In this document: positions 33,565-45,269 of the stretch, piece by piece
How the letters are laid out: each line of letters begins with the position of its first letter
Position numbering within the stretch: position 1 is the first letter of the stretch
Source: Grammothele lineata
Taxonomy: Eukaryota; Basidiomycota; Agaricomycetes; Polyporales; Polyporaceae
Direction: 5' to 3'
Assembly (NCBI GenBank): GCA_002150815.3
Contig: NDFF03000067.1
Coordinates: 1 to 64,000, forward strand
Length of the DNA: 64,000 nucleotides
The notes under the pieces: model-generated
Databases searched by the model: none
Seen by the model: only the letters and a program-made list of their open reading frames with translations
Told to the model about the DNA's origin: nothing
Position numbers and translations under genes: made by a program

Positions 33565-34389
33565 CTGTGCGACTGCGTGAAGCGAAAGTACTACTGACGT
33601 GGTTCGCGCTGGCGACAGGAGCCCAAAAATGCGTATCTGAGCGACCTGTCGTTACTCTCTCTTCTCTATGACACACCTAGCGTAGATACTGGTCATTGAG
33701 CCCTAGGTAGTTAGAACGTATTCGTAGCGACTTCTGGACACATCACGAGCCGGATGCGTAATATCGGTGTACGCGGGATCTGATGCGTGATGGCGCTAGT
33801 TGATCTTGTGCCTAAATATGATAACAGATTAGTGCGAGGCCAGCTCTGAGTGCAAATCCGATCGACAGCCTTTCCCTAATACCTGCCTTGCCTCCCCTAC
33901 TGTCGTCTTCTTGCAAGCCGGCATACTCCCTGTTCACCAAAACATTCTACGGATAACGGGCGCTTCAAATAGTGGTCACAACAAGTGGCTTGATCCCCAC
34001 TATGCCGCTTTTACAATCGTTGCGGCAGCGAGGGTTGACACGATGGCGCCGACGGAAGGTTTCATTCCAGGAGGCCAGATGCCGGGCGATTTTCAATGCT
34101 TGTGTATGTGCATGGTTGACGCTATGCATACCCGTAATCCTACCCTTCTATGGCTACTGTATCCAAGCCAGCGATCGCGTTCACTTTCAAAATCTGCTTT
34201 GCGTCACTTTCTGCTTCGATGTCCTCTCGATGACTGCGGCCTCCATCGGTGGGTTTCCCTCATTTGCTTCGCCTCATACTGTTAGGCTGATAACGAGTCT
34301 GTTTGAATTTAGCTATTCGCCGTGCGATTGGACGTCGACCTTTATATGCGTTGGGAGGACCTAGGAGGCGGGCTGCTTTCAAGGCGAAT
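33565..34389 (+). other. Possible membrane-protein fragment
   Basis: A plus-strand frame (33,972-34,364) has AIFNACVCAWLTLCIPVIL and further hydrophobic segments, suggesting part of a membrane protein. No exon partner found. It lies just upstream of the transposase gene. Confidence 0.25.
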
Positions 34390-37300
34390 ATGACCATCTT
34401 TGTCTGGGGCGTCGGTAACAAAGCTATACCACTTGGTGCGTTTCATGTTGTACTGACCGTTCCCTGAGTATAACATTACGTCACTGGGTGGCAGCTGTTC
34501 ACGAGCGATGGAAGATCTCCGACATTACATGGTCCCTCCGGCGTCGCCATCTCATACCGAACCTCAAGCGCATTCAACCGATGGTTTACTTCGATTCTTT
34601 TCAACGCCGCCCGCTATCCGAAGAGAACACACTGCGCGATATTGGCGCGGGAGATCTTTCAGTCTTGCAAGTTCGGTATTCTGTCCACGGCGGATCCACG
34701 ACCGGACATAAATCTTGTATGGTATTTCGCTCTGAATCCCCATACGCTTCTAACGAATGATCCACTCAGCGCTATCGGAAGACGAGATAGCAGATGGCAA
34801 AGTGCCTAGAATAAGACGACGTGGGTACTACATTCTGCGTCGGTTCCATTAGGTCTCAGGATCCATAATCCTCTAGCCATCCCCAGCGGTGCCCGCACGG
34901 CTAGGCGTAAGGCCAAGAGCGCTAGGATGAACGAGACGATCAGTGACAGCGACACCGAACTAGACGACAGGTCTGGAGAGATTCCCGCTGCATCATCGCC
35001 GCCATTTCGTCATTCTCCAGGCTCCCAAGGCCCCTCCGATACCCAGACTGCCCATGTTCTGGATGACAATCATGTCTCACCTCCTGAGAACCGACGCTCG
35101 ACCAATCCACCACCCGATTCGAATCAACGCAGTATACCAATCCCTGCCCATGCCGAGCATGCCTCTCCCGATTCTCCACACCCACATCTCCGCGCTGCTG
35201 AACTCCCTTCGAATCTAACTCCCCCCCCAGAACATGATCAAACGAATCGGCCTCAAATCATTCCCGGGGGGGCACCTTTAGATCCGTCAGAGACTATCCG
35301 CGATGATCTCGATTTCCTCTCATCGTACATTCAACACCAGATTCGCACTTATGTTCCGCGAGAAACGTTGATATTCTCGGATCGACCGCCAGAGGATGCG
35401 GAATTTTACATCACATTTATCGAGCATGTCACGGAACCCAATGACGACCCGTACGTCTTAGACTCGAAAGACACCCGGAACGCGGCGTTTCTGGCCCACG
35501 AGGAATGTCTTATCTCCACATTCATGGAGGTCTCCACAATATCCTCATCGGCTCCGTCGCCGCTGCAGTCTCGGTGCGATGAACTATTGAATACGCTTCG
35601 CCAGGAGTGGACACGTATGCAGTTCCATAAACGTCGGGAGTGGCTGCGACAAGCAAAAGGTATTGGGTCAAGCAGGCGTGCGGGAGCCGTATACGTCGAC
35701 TCAGGTGAGTTGGAATACACTTTGTGCAGTTTTGAGGTTGAAGTAGCCTCCCCAAGAACGATACTTTCCAGAAGCTCTAAACTTCGATCCCTCAGTCTTG
35801 GTTCACCACCTGACTGCGCTGGTTCTCCATCTATTCTACAAGCTCTCACGTCGAGCTACTCATGTCCTTCTCGTGGCATTGCGAGTCCTCGTACGCAAAA
35901 CAATGAAACGTGCAAGAGCCAACGATACCGAAACCCAGGAATTACTCAACTATCTTCCAATCGACATCCGGACGATTCTCGGACGCTTCGATCTGGATCC
36001 AGTAGCACGCACTTTCGTCTGCTGCCCTGTGTGCTGCGCCCTATACAGCTCGCCATATCCCGATCACTGTTCTCATAAAGCTACATCCCAGAGCGACCCT
36101 TGCGGCTCTCCCTTGTGGCGAAGTCGGAGTATCCGTGGACGTCGCATGGCATTTCCCATCCGAGTCTATCTTCATCAGGACTTGAAGCACTGGTTAGCTC
36201 GTTTGTTGTCCCGGCGTCACATAGAAGACTGGCTCGATTCAATGCTCAAACGTGCTGCTGCACCCCCACCTGCGATCATGACCGACATTTGGGATGCTCC
36301 TATCTTGCGAGACATTCGGTTCAAGGACGGGAAGCGATTCGTAGATGCCCCCGGGAGCGAGGGTCGACTCGTTTTCGGTCTCGCCGTTGATGGCTTCAAT
36401 CCCTTCCATTCCAAACCAGCAAAGCAGGTAGTATCAGTCACTGGCATCTACGTCTATTGTCTCAACTTACCACCTCATCTTCGCTATCGTCCCGAGAACA
36501 TGCTCCTTGTCGGTGTTGTCCCCGGACCCCACAAGCCCTCCATCGACCAGATCAACCACTTTCTACGACCACTGGTCGAAGATCTTCTCCTCTTTTGGGA
36601 GAAGGGTGTTTACTTTTCTCGCACGGCAAAATATCCAGCGGGGCGTCTTATCAGATGCATCCTTGGGCCCCTTGTTTGCGACCTGCCTGGGGCAAGGCAG
36701 ACTGCTGGGTTTGGCAACTACAACGCTAAATACTTCTGTAGCCTATGCCTCTTGCCGCTTACAGAAATTGATAAGATCGAGAACCCGGATTCCTGGACCA
36801 TGCGCTCATGCGAGAACCATAGGGCAGCCGCCGAAGCATGGAGGGACCAACCCACTCAAGCCGCCCGAAAGGCCGCTTTTGAGACCAACAGCATCCGATG
36901 GTCGGTTCTCCTCGAACTCCCATACTGGGACCCCATCCGCTTTACTGTTATCGATTCAATGCACAATCACTACCTTGGTCTCCTCAAACATCATTGCCGT
37001 GTCCTGTGGGGTATGAATGTAGATGTAGATGACGATGGTGGTGATGCAGACGAGACCCTGACCGGGGCCCACCGTCTACAGCTCTCGCATGCCCTGGACC
37101 GTTTCTTCTTCGGGACAGCTACTGAACTCGAAGGGTTCACGAAAGCAATCCTCCGTGGCGTTTGCGCAGTCTTGAACATCCAGCGCAGCAACCGTTCGAA
37201 GCGACATATCTTGGCCCTTCTCATAGCAGAGGTGAGTAATACTACATTGGTGTTGATATTCTGTCTGAGCTCCGTCAGCGTTCCAAACATGGGATAGTAG

Positions 37301-39320
37301 ATACTCGTGGTCCTCAGAGCCAGGCGCAACCGGCGCTCGTGTCCACCACTACCCCCGCTTCTGTTGGCCAGGCAAAGCGTTCAGACTACCGCGCTCTTGA
37401 GAGGGCTCTTCTATCGGGAAACTCGAAGAATACGATTATGAGCAAATTCAACCGGGATGCTATGCAAGAACTGTGCAAGAACTTGAAGGAGCAGATCAGT
37501 CTAACGCCCGGCGCGGCTTCGAAGGACGGGATGGCAGAGTGTTTGATCGCATGGGTACATGTTGTTCTATGTGCGATGTTTGGCCTTTAACTCAGGTTGG
37601 AGTATTTCAGAGAAACAGACAGCCGTGTCAGGCATCGCCATCGCGAGAACAGCAACCGACATCTCATAGCGCTTCCTCGGAAATCTCTCCGTCGTTACAA
37701 GCCCGGGTATGCTTATGATGATTTTTCATTGGTGGGCTCAGCTGACTTCAGCCCTCAGATCGATCAGTTGCGTTCGGTACGACCTTCATACGAACCCTCT
37801 CATACGCTCCATTAACATAGCACTCTTCGCGTTGATGCAGGCTAATGCTGCTGATGTTGAATCGCACGGATCGATGGTAACGGATCGCGACACAATCCTT
37901 GGTAAGAAGACTCTCAAGCACATTCACCAGCGTATGCCGGACACCGTACTCCCATCCTGGGTCGGAACGGTGCCTACTGATGTCGGGACGAAGACCCGGG
38001 GTAAACTCAGCGCAGACCAGTGGCACATCCTGTGTGTCATATATCTTCCAGTCATACTCATACCTCTATGGCACAAGATGGAGTCCCGAAAAGCGATTCT
38101 TGACAACTATATGGACCTTGTTACCGAAGTTATGGTCGGCGGCTTGCTTGAGATGTCGTCTGAAGCTATCGAGATCTATAAGACCACATCCCTTCGGTAT
38201 CTGCAGCAAGCTAAAGCGCTATATCCGCACATGAGGGTCACCCCTAACCAGCATAATTCGCTTCATATCCCGTTTTTCCTTCGTCTATATGGACCCCTCC
38301 ATTCCATCCGAACGTTCTTCGCGGAACGCATGAATTACCTCCTACAGCGCCAGAACACGAATGCGAAGTTCGGTACGTAGTACTGATGTCACTCGGTCCA
38401 TTAAGTCTAACATAGAATTGTAGGTGAACTGGAAGCAACGTTCTTCAAGAACAGTTGTCGGGCTTCCAATCTCCATGTTCTCCTAGAGGACGAACGCATT
38501 CGTCAAGACGTCGAGGAACTCGTGGATGCCGTCGAGGAGATCACGATGGAGGATCGCAGAGGCACAAGATTGCGCGAGTCCGTCTCCTTAGGGCCAGGTC
38601 CGCGAAAGCAGGGGACGCAGATGAACAAGCCAATCACGCTTTCAGACGAGTGCTTCGCCGCGTTTCTCGTCTTTTTGAACCGTCAGAGATGTCCACCGGT
38701 CTTTTTTGACGTCCGCCAGTTGCAACGCTCTCCTGGGTCTCGGCAACTCAACCCACGTGCATTTCACTGCTCCCGCTTGTTCCATGGCGGCATCACTTTT
38801 CGCAGCCATGGGGATTCTTCGAAAGATTGTAACGTGATGTACCGATGTCCTGTTACCTCCTCACTACGGGCCGGCTGTATTCAACAAATCTTCGCTTATG
38901 ATATACGCGATGTCCAGATCACCGGAGACAGCAGGAAGACGTATCTCTATGTCGCCCCACTGGAGGAACTGTCTCAGCGGGACGAGGAACGGGATCCGTT
39001 TCGCAAGTACGCCTACGTTGGGGGAAGGCTATTCTACGACAAGTACTTGCCAGCCGTTATTATCACACCCGACGACATCGTCTCACATTTCGCCCGGACA
39101 CCCATGACGCTTCAAAACATCTCTACGCCGTGCATCCATGCCCTTCCTTTGGACAAGGTGAGCCAACTGAACAAGCCAAAGACCACGCCGATATTGAGTT
39201 TGAGGACAGAGTGTTCGATTGATAAGCCGACTTCCGGACCCAGAAGATACGAATGCGAGCAACGATGATCAAGATGCAGCGGAGGGCGATGACGACATGC
39301 TGAATCTTGGGGACATCTAG
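34390..39320 (+). mobile_element. Plavaka-type (CACTA superfamily) transposase gene with N-terminal ubiquitin-like domain
   Basis: Exons 34390-34435, 34495-34716, 34770-34820, 34877-35704 and 35772-37235 are in phase. Residues 1-83 start MTIFVWGVGNKAIPL and contain NTLRDIGAGDLSVLQVRYSV, ending in HGG: the order of a ubiquitin fold. A polar linker follows. The transposase core contains CCPVCCALY, IMTDIWDAPILRD, LAVDGFNPF, LNLPPHLRYRPENM, VGVVPGPHKPS, CDLPGAR, WSVLLELPYWDP and DSMHNHYLGLL, typical of Plavaka/Tnp2-like transposases of mushrooms, which cut and paste DNA. Later parts include GKLSADQWHI, NQHNSLHIPFFL, AERMNYLLQRQNTNAKFG and an acidic end (DDDMLNLGDI). Exons between 37,590 and 37,860 and the last junction are unsure. 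No stop breaks the called exons, so it may be functional. Terminal inverted repeats were not located. Confidence 0.85.
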
Positions 39321-39670
39321 CATAGGTCTGTAAACCATTTTGAGGATGGGACCGAAGGAGCACAAGTGGTGCGCTTCAACCCGTTTCTCCTCGGAAACAC
39401 GAGTTTATGGGAGTGCTAGAGGCGGTTGTGCTCACAGTCACGTCATGTTCGGAAGTATTGGCGAGATAAAGCTCATAGACTATTCCATGCAGAGCGACAC
39501 GGAATGCACTGGTGTGATTGTATAGATATATAACCGTGATGTCTCCAACGTACCACCTCCTGTTCTCCAAACGTAACTCAAGGGGCTATCACCAATGTCA
39601 CTAAAGTCGCGGGAGAGTCAAATGAATGGTCGACACGGCGCAACAGAGCTGGATGGGGAACTTGTACTAG

Positions 39671-40311
39671 TTATCTCTTCGACTCGCCCTCCTTCGCGGC
39701 TTCCTTCGCCAGTTGATTGCTACTCGTCCGCCCCTTGATCATAAGCTTCGACGCAGCTCGCTCGCTATCATCTGTTTGCTCTCGGTTCTGTTTCGGACCC
39801 AATAGCCTGCTCTCCAGCCTACTGACTCGGATCGTGCGGTAGACTTCCCACAACTTGCGCGAGAACGCGTTCGCGCTTGAGTCACTGTCCTCGGACCTCC
39901 GGCCTGAGGGATTTGAGGAATCGAGAAGAGCGGAAGAGGAATCTGTTGCCGAAAAGAGGGCGAAATTGGAAAAGATGGTGGATTGGGCATAGGAAGCGGG
40001 TGGTGAGGAAGCGGGAACCCAGTCGCTACACGATTTAGGTATGAGAGGTGACTGCGGAACGCTGGGCGTCCCGCTTGCAAGAAATCCGTGCTGGTAAGAA
40101 TGCTGCGAGGAAAAGAGGACAGCATCGTGCTTTCGATGGTCGGAAAGCTGGCGATCTTGATTGCGCGAGGCTTGATAAACGGGCGCCACGATTGTGAGCT
40201 TGAAGCTGCATCCGACATCGCGTCGGGTTCGGCGGTAGTGACGGGTCTTCGTATGGGATCGCCATCGGGTTTGTAGAGCTCACCAGGACTGTCATCCACC
40301 GCAGGGCACAC
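39671..40311 (-). CDS. Unknown Ser-rich protein, exons incomplete
   Basis: Two overlapping minus-strand frames look coding in succession: first VDDSPGELYKPDGDPIRR and SWRPFIKPRAIKIASF, then, in another frame, RRSEDSDSSANAFSRKLWEV with VSRLESRLLGPKQ and a basic end KEAAKEGESKR. An intron must join them between about 40,080 and 39,930. The gene lies directly downstream of the minus-oriented repeat copy 5. Product unknown. Confidence 0.4.
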
Positions 40312-40439
40312 ATGCGGGGCACGGGGCGAATTGTGGGAGATTTTGAGCCGTTACGAGAAGTTGTCAGTCGTCAGCATCTGCCCTCATTTGCGGGGAGTGT
40401 CGGAAACAACGACATTTGGATGAGGCATGGGAGGTGCCT

Positions 40440-41100
40440 GTAGGCGACGCCGCGATAATGGCCATAGAGCAGCCGGTGGGGGTGGGGAGACGAGGACGCG
40501 TTCAACGACACCCAATACCGAAAGGAGGACAAGGGTGGGAGGCCGACATCCACGACGATAGCGTGCAGAGACCGCGACGACCGACCTAGATGACCGATAG
40601 AACATGCATAGCACCGACACAACACACCGTCAGCGCACGGTGTCCCGTCTGGCGAGCAAACGTGGACGTACCGGAGTCTCGGTCTACACGTCTCTCTCCC
40701 CTTGCTCCTGCTTGAGGAACTGTGCCGACAGATGGACGCGTACGAGTGGGGCGCGTGACGAGACGTGCAGGAAGCAAGCACAAGGCGAGGATTGGAACTT
40801 GGCGGCGGGCGAGCGAAGGACGCCCTCCGAGCCTACGGCGGACCAGCGCGTTGTATGGACCCGGTCGGTGACCCGACCTTGTTCCACGATCGAGCAGCCA
40901 GGTACGACGAATGCAAGGAGAGCGGGAGGGCGCGAGGGCGGGAAGACATGGCGGTGGACGTCGGTCACATCGTCGACTTCCGCCTCGCGCCCCGGCGCCT
41001 CTGCTGCGCTGGTTTCATTACATAAGTTGATTGAGTTGAAAGTCTTGTGGGATTTCAATATTTCAGTTGAAAAGCCTGCGCTTTTAGAATCTTGCAATTG
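40440..41100 (-). repeat. Dispersed repeat copy 5 (minus orientation)
   Basis: The reverse complement matches the core and, at 41,020-41,100, the AT-rich 5' end (GGCTTTTCAACTGAAAT, CAAGACTTTC, CAACTCAATCAACTT). It is more diverged from copies 2-4 than those are from each other and groups with copy 6 (both share a deletion next to AAGTTCCAATCCTCGC). The ATGGCCATTATCGC end at about 40,452 points left towards the gene at 40,311. Confidence 0.83.
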
Positions 41101-41388
41101 ACCTTCACACCAGCGGCAAGCGCAAGTTCTCGACTCCGACTGTACAGCACTACCCAACGTTTGAAACGTAGTGCTGATCAGGAGCATGACCTCCACGACC
41201 GAGTCCCGTACTCCCTCCTTCCTTCGATTTCCTTGGTGATTAAGTATTGCGGCACCTGGCTCGACACTAAGTATTGGAGGGCTCTTAAATAGCCCTTCCG
41301 GCGTGCGGTGAGCCTTTCTAGGGCTTTAGTTACCTTGACATCTCAAATCTCGCATTGAACCTATTAGAACTATACTGAGAAGGGGCAC

Positions 41389-42270
41389 GTGCCGCGCCTA
41401 GCGGTGGTGCCGAGGCCTCCGTTGCGCATCCACATTTTTCGTGAATGTGATATGCAACGCTGTTGCGGTGCGCGAGGAGCTGGAATGGCGATCCCAACCC
41501 TCGTCTTCTACACCCTGACCGTCCATCGTACACCCAAGGCACGATCGGACGTCACGAAGACCTCAGCTAATAGCCCCGACACGCCACGCCGTTCGTCACG
41601 TCTTCCAACCAAGCCATGCGATGGTGACTCCGGCCAGGCCTTTCCCGACTTTGGAGAAGCCGTAGGTTACGCTCAAAGCGTGCTACAGTCGTCGTGGCTT
41701 AATCTGACTCGAGTGCACGCTGCGTTGTTCACTGCATGGTCGTCAGGAGTGTTGGCGCTGTTTGCGCTCTGGTATGTTGGAATCCGAGGTTAGCCGTCTT
41801 TGCCGTTGACATTGCTGGATCATAGATCATGCTTGGCACGGGTTTACGCTTCGTGCTGGCGTGTCATCCTCGATAGCTTGGTCGCATATACTGATGCTCA
41901 AGCATGCGCTCGCTGGCCAACACTGAAATGCTCCCTGCTACCGTCTCGTCCTACCAAGGTATGCAGCGCCTTTATTCGTTGCTGAACGTGTATGTGTAAT
42001 CACATCCGCTCCTACATCAAATCGACTGCTTTGGTCTTAGCTCTCGCGGGAGCTTCAGGATTCTGTAGCGTCATTTTTGTCGCATTAACTTGGGGCGAGG
42101 CGCCGTGTATCTGCGGGGAGGCTGAGTGGCTTCCGTCGAACGGCCTCCCCCTGCCCCTCTTAGTGAACGACGTCGCGTGGTGGATGATGGGTCGCCCTTT
42201 CACCCCCAGGCCAGCAACCGTACTTTCAGACATCGCATCCCGGTGTTACGCCTATCCGTCACACACGTGA
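41389..42270 (+). CDS. Membrane protein with CxCG/WW motif, cluster B paralog (possibly broken)
   Basis: The end of the gene reads GASGFCSVIFVALTW, GEAPCICGEAEWLPSNGL, NDVAWWMMG and DIASRCYAYPSHT. The order and spacing match the C-terminus of the nine-exon gene at 12,007-13,884 (GEPCVCGKPQWLWSNGL, NLLWWLMG, EIASQCYIYLSRT). Earlier exons are visible (VHAALFTAWSSGVLALFALW; TLRAGVSSSIAWSHILML), but one junction near 41,910 lacks a good donor, so the copy may be decayed. It has no coiled coil; its first exon overlaps a fragment of repeat sequence (TPRRSSRL at about 41,580, also in copy 3). Two to three membrane segments are likely. Function unknown. Confidence 0.55.
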
Positions 42271-42549
42271 TTAATTGTACCGCGCGTCTTCGTAGGTCCT
42301 CAGGCGTCTTCAAAGAGGCGTGCGTTAATTCGCATCACAACAAAGACGATGCAACGTTTTCGGGGTCGGCGAGCCTCGTCGTGCTGGCGTTTAGAGCTCA
42401 GTCTCTATACCTCCACACGGTCGCTTTCACCCTTCGATATCCCTCTAGCAACAGTTTCCCGCCTAGCATGAGCAACATTCCCATCTACCCGCGGATGGAA
42501 GGGCACTTGTTAGGCCAATCACCCCGTATAAGCTAATGCACGCTGCTCA

Positions 42550-43326
42550 CCGCCACATGTAGATGTCCGCCACTCGTCCATTTCGCTGCCGTCCGGGGAG
42601 TTGGTTTTGCGATAACTACCCCGGACGACCCTGTCTCCAACTTCAAGCGTTGTCGCGTGATACTCACTGAGCCGTCCCCAGAGGAGTGTATGTCGTTTAT
42701 GAGCCACTCGTAACCTCTCGCTGACCTTAGCGATAGATCTGCTCACAGTTATGTCGAGGCACCATCACATAACGGAGGTCACATACGTCAATGCGTTTCT
42801 CACTGTTGAGTGGTCTATGGACGAACACGACGTGAGTCAGACATGATAATACGGCCAAGATCATCAGCTGACCGATGTCCAGGGGCGGAGCGAGATCACT
42901 TGGAGGAACCCCGACTCCGTTGCACAGATGCATCTTCTCTTCAAGGACTCGCTCGTTTACTGGGACCTTCGACGTCGCTTTACCAACGCCTTCTATCATC
43001 TCCACCGCGCAGCTCATATGACGGTACGACACATGGCGATAATGGAAGACTTCGAGGCGGTCAGCATATTAGCACGCTCGTACCTGGGCGACGACTACTA
43101 CGAACATCTTGACGAAGTTCCATTCGACGACGACAGTTTCTTTGATGACGAAGAGGCTGCTTGGAACGGGAGCGAGGACCAGTCCGACGATTGGGTCAGT
43201 GCCACTGGAGAGAGCAGTGGAGACGATCGCTCACAGGATATAGCCCCTGAGCACGATGAAGGCCGGTCCCTAGACAGAGATGCAGTCCCTGTGAGTCCGA
43301 TGGATCTTCCAGGAGGGTGGCGGTGA
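42550..43326 (+). CDS. Acidic-tail protein, cluster B paralog
   Basis: Exons about 42559-42709, 42749-42831 and 42868-43326; the second intron is only 36 nt. Blocks VHFAAVRGVGFAITT, CRVILTEPSP, FLTVEWSMDE, GRSEITW, HLLFKDSLVY, NAFYHLHR and RSYLGDDYYEHL, the acidic tail SFFDDEE and the end DLPGGWR all align with the gene at 16,738-17,530. Compared with that paralog there is one extra nucleotide between the GAGGCACCATC block and the TVEW block. This either breaks the frame or means another splice site is used. It follows the membrane-protein gene by about 280 bp in the same direction, unlike in cluster A. Upstream exons not resolved. Confidence 0.6.
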
Positions 43327-43410
43327 TTATGTAGCGTTCGGGAGGTGCGCAGTGGCGGCGAGTCGAGAAATCGCATGTAGGGGTTGTGTCTTATGTTGAC
43401 GACAGAGGCA

Positions 43411-44241
43411 TCAAACATAGATGCGGCTTGTGCGGGTTACGTCCACAAACTCATACGTATGCTTGAGTTGGGCGAAAAGAACGACAGATCTGAGTCGCGT
43501 CGTTATTACTCCCTCGTAAGACTCCGGTGGGATCGAGGAGTCGGCGAAGACTGGCGATGCCGCTTTACTGGCTTCACTGTCCGGAGTTCCGAGGAGCGCA
43601 GCGCTATCCCCGAGATTTCCCACGGCCCTCGTTGCCAGGCGCGCTATGTGCCGCATTTGTTCACAGTCATTATTAGCTGGCGTTGATGTTGTCGCCTTCC
43701 CCGTCTTCGTCACCTTCTGAAAGCTCCTCAACATTGTTACATGGCCGTTCATACAATTGGTATATAGCCGAAATGTTGAAGACCAAGTTACGATGGCAAG
43801 GCCTGGTGTGAGTTGATGCGAGCTGGACTTGGTTGTTATCATCAGTGCTGTAAGTACTCAATAATTTCCTATCCAAGGCGTTGTACAGAATTCATCCAGC
43901 AGCTGTCATGCTCAGCCATAGGCGAACAGTCTGATGTGCTCTGCAAGAATGTACAAGCTAGTATCTTCAATCCAAGGTGTATTATATGCCGCAATCAGGT
44001 CGTCGATGAATGGCCTCGAAGACGAGGTACAATTTACACAATATTGTTGCCTACCGTTTCTGAGATTTCTCCAGATTGTGGGTGCCTCATCTTGTATACG
44101 CTCGAGCTGTGTGTCGGGGCGGGATGGGACACAGGCCGAACGGTCCGTGACAGCCTTGAGGGCAGCCTCGCCAACCACTCCTTTGTTCGCTATCTCAGGT
44201 GCGCTGTCTCTCCCTTGGACGTCCTTGCTTAGGACCGTCAC
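43411..44241 (-). CDS. Possible minus-strand gene, unresolved
   Basis: Protein-like stretches on the minus strand include DTQLERIQDEAPTIWRNLRN, FIDDLIAAYNTPWIEDTSLY, VEELSEGDEDGEGDNINAS and SVVLFAQLKHTYEFVDV. They fall in two frames and could be joined by introns near 43,910 and 43,690, but no unique model emerges. Plus-strand frames overlap. No domain recognised. Confidence 0.3.
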
Positions 44242-44283
44242 TCCAGCCGCTCACATTCCCCTGATATTATAGCGTCGCCCTCA

Positions 44284-45263
44284 ATGCCAGCCGCTCCAAC
44301 TCCTCTCATCAGCGATGGCGACGAGGATACCATAGTCACCGCACCCAACACTATCTCCGTAATCACCGCTGTCGAAACTCTTCGAGCCACTGAAGCAGCC
44401 ATCGTCCCAACCAACGTCAGCACCGTCGCTCAAGGCAGCCCACCAGGCTTCGCCGAAACCCCCAACCTCCCCAGCGTCGCTCCAGTACATCTGTCTTCGG
44501 TCGACACGCAGGACGTCAACACCCACGAAGCACCTCCTCCATATTCCGCAGGTGCCTCCGGTGCCTCCAGCGCATCCAGGTCACCCGGCCTCAGTGCACC
44601 TGGTAGTAGCGTGCCTCGCCGGAGAAACCGAGCGCATATACGCTCCGCGTTGGAGGCGCTCAACAGCAACCAGACCTTGATCTCCAACATCTCAGACACA
44701 AGAGCGGTACAATTCTTGAACGCTCTCCAGGGGCGCGAGATCAGCGTTGTAGCGGTGAGTCTCGTCTCAAATCACCCGAACGTCCACCAACCTGTCCCCA
44801 GACTTTGACAACGTTCGCCAGTACGAGCGCTATGTCCGTCGAAATTGATGGGGAAACGTTTCGAGCATTGGTCTTTGAGGCTATTGAAAGTACGTTCACT
44901 ACGATGCTCTCCAGCAACTTGTACACTCACAGCTCATCGCAGAGTATATCAATGAGACGTTCCCTCTCACATATGTCACCGGAGGCCATGTCGACTTCGC
45001 CTCCACGGTACGTTGATACCTCAATGTTGAGAACACTTCTCGCGAGGAACTCATGCATGGTAACAGAACCCCTACGCCCCTATTCCCAGCGTTTCGATGC
45101 GTTACATACAACGACACGGTACCATTTGGCGTCAGCGTCACAATCGTGCTCAGCGGATCCTCTTCTACCGGCGCTTGGGATGTCTCTGCACGGCAGCGCT
45201 TCCGTATTCGTCGTCGTAATCCTGGTTGCGTTGTTGCTGTACCTGTGGAGCGACGTCGTGTAG
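44284..45263 (+). CDS. Pro/Ser-rich protein with two competing 3' models
   Basis: Exon 1 (from 44,284 to about 44,754) is clear: a low-complexity Thr/Pro/Ser-rich start, then PRRRNRAHIRSALEALNSNQ and ISDTRAVQFLNALQGREISV. Model 1 uses a canonical GTGAGT donor and one further exon to 45,263 (310 aa); it ends in a hydrophobic tail, VFVVVILVALLLYLW, as in tail-anchored membrane proteins. Model 2 uses weaker donors and exons 44802-44833, 44891-45007 and 45067-45219 (258 aa); it reads NVRQYERY, DALQQLVHSQLIAEYINETF, VTGGHVDFAST and SMRYIQRHGTIWRQRHNR. Both are phase-consistent. Model 2 looks more like a folded protein, model 1 has the better splice site. Confidence 0.5.
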
Positions 45264-45269
45264 ATGTAA

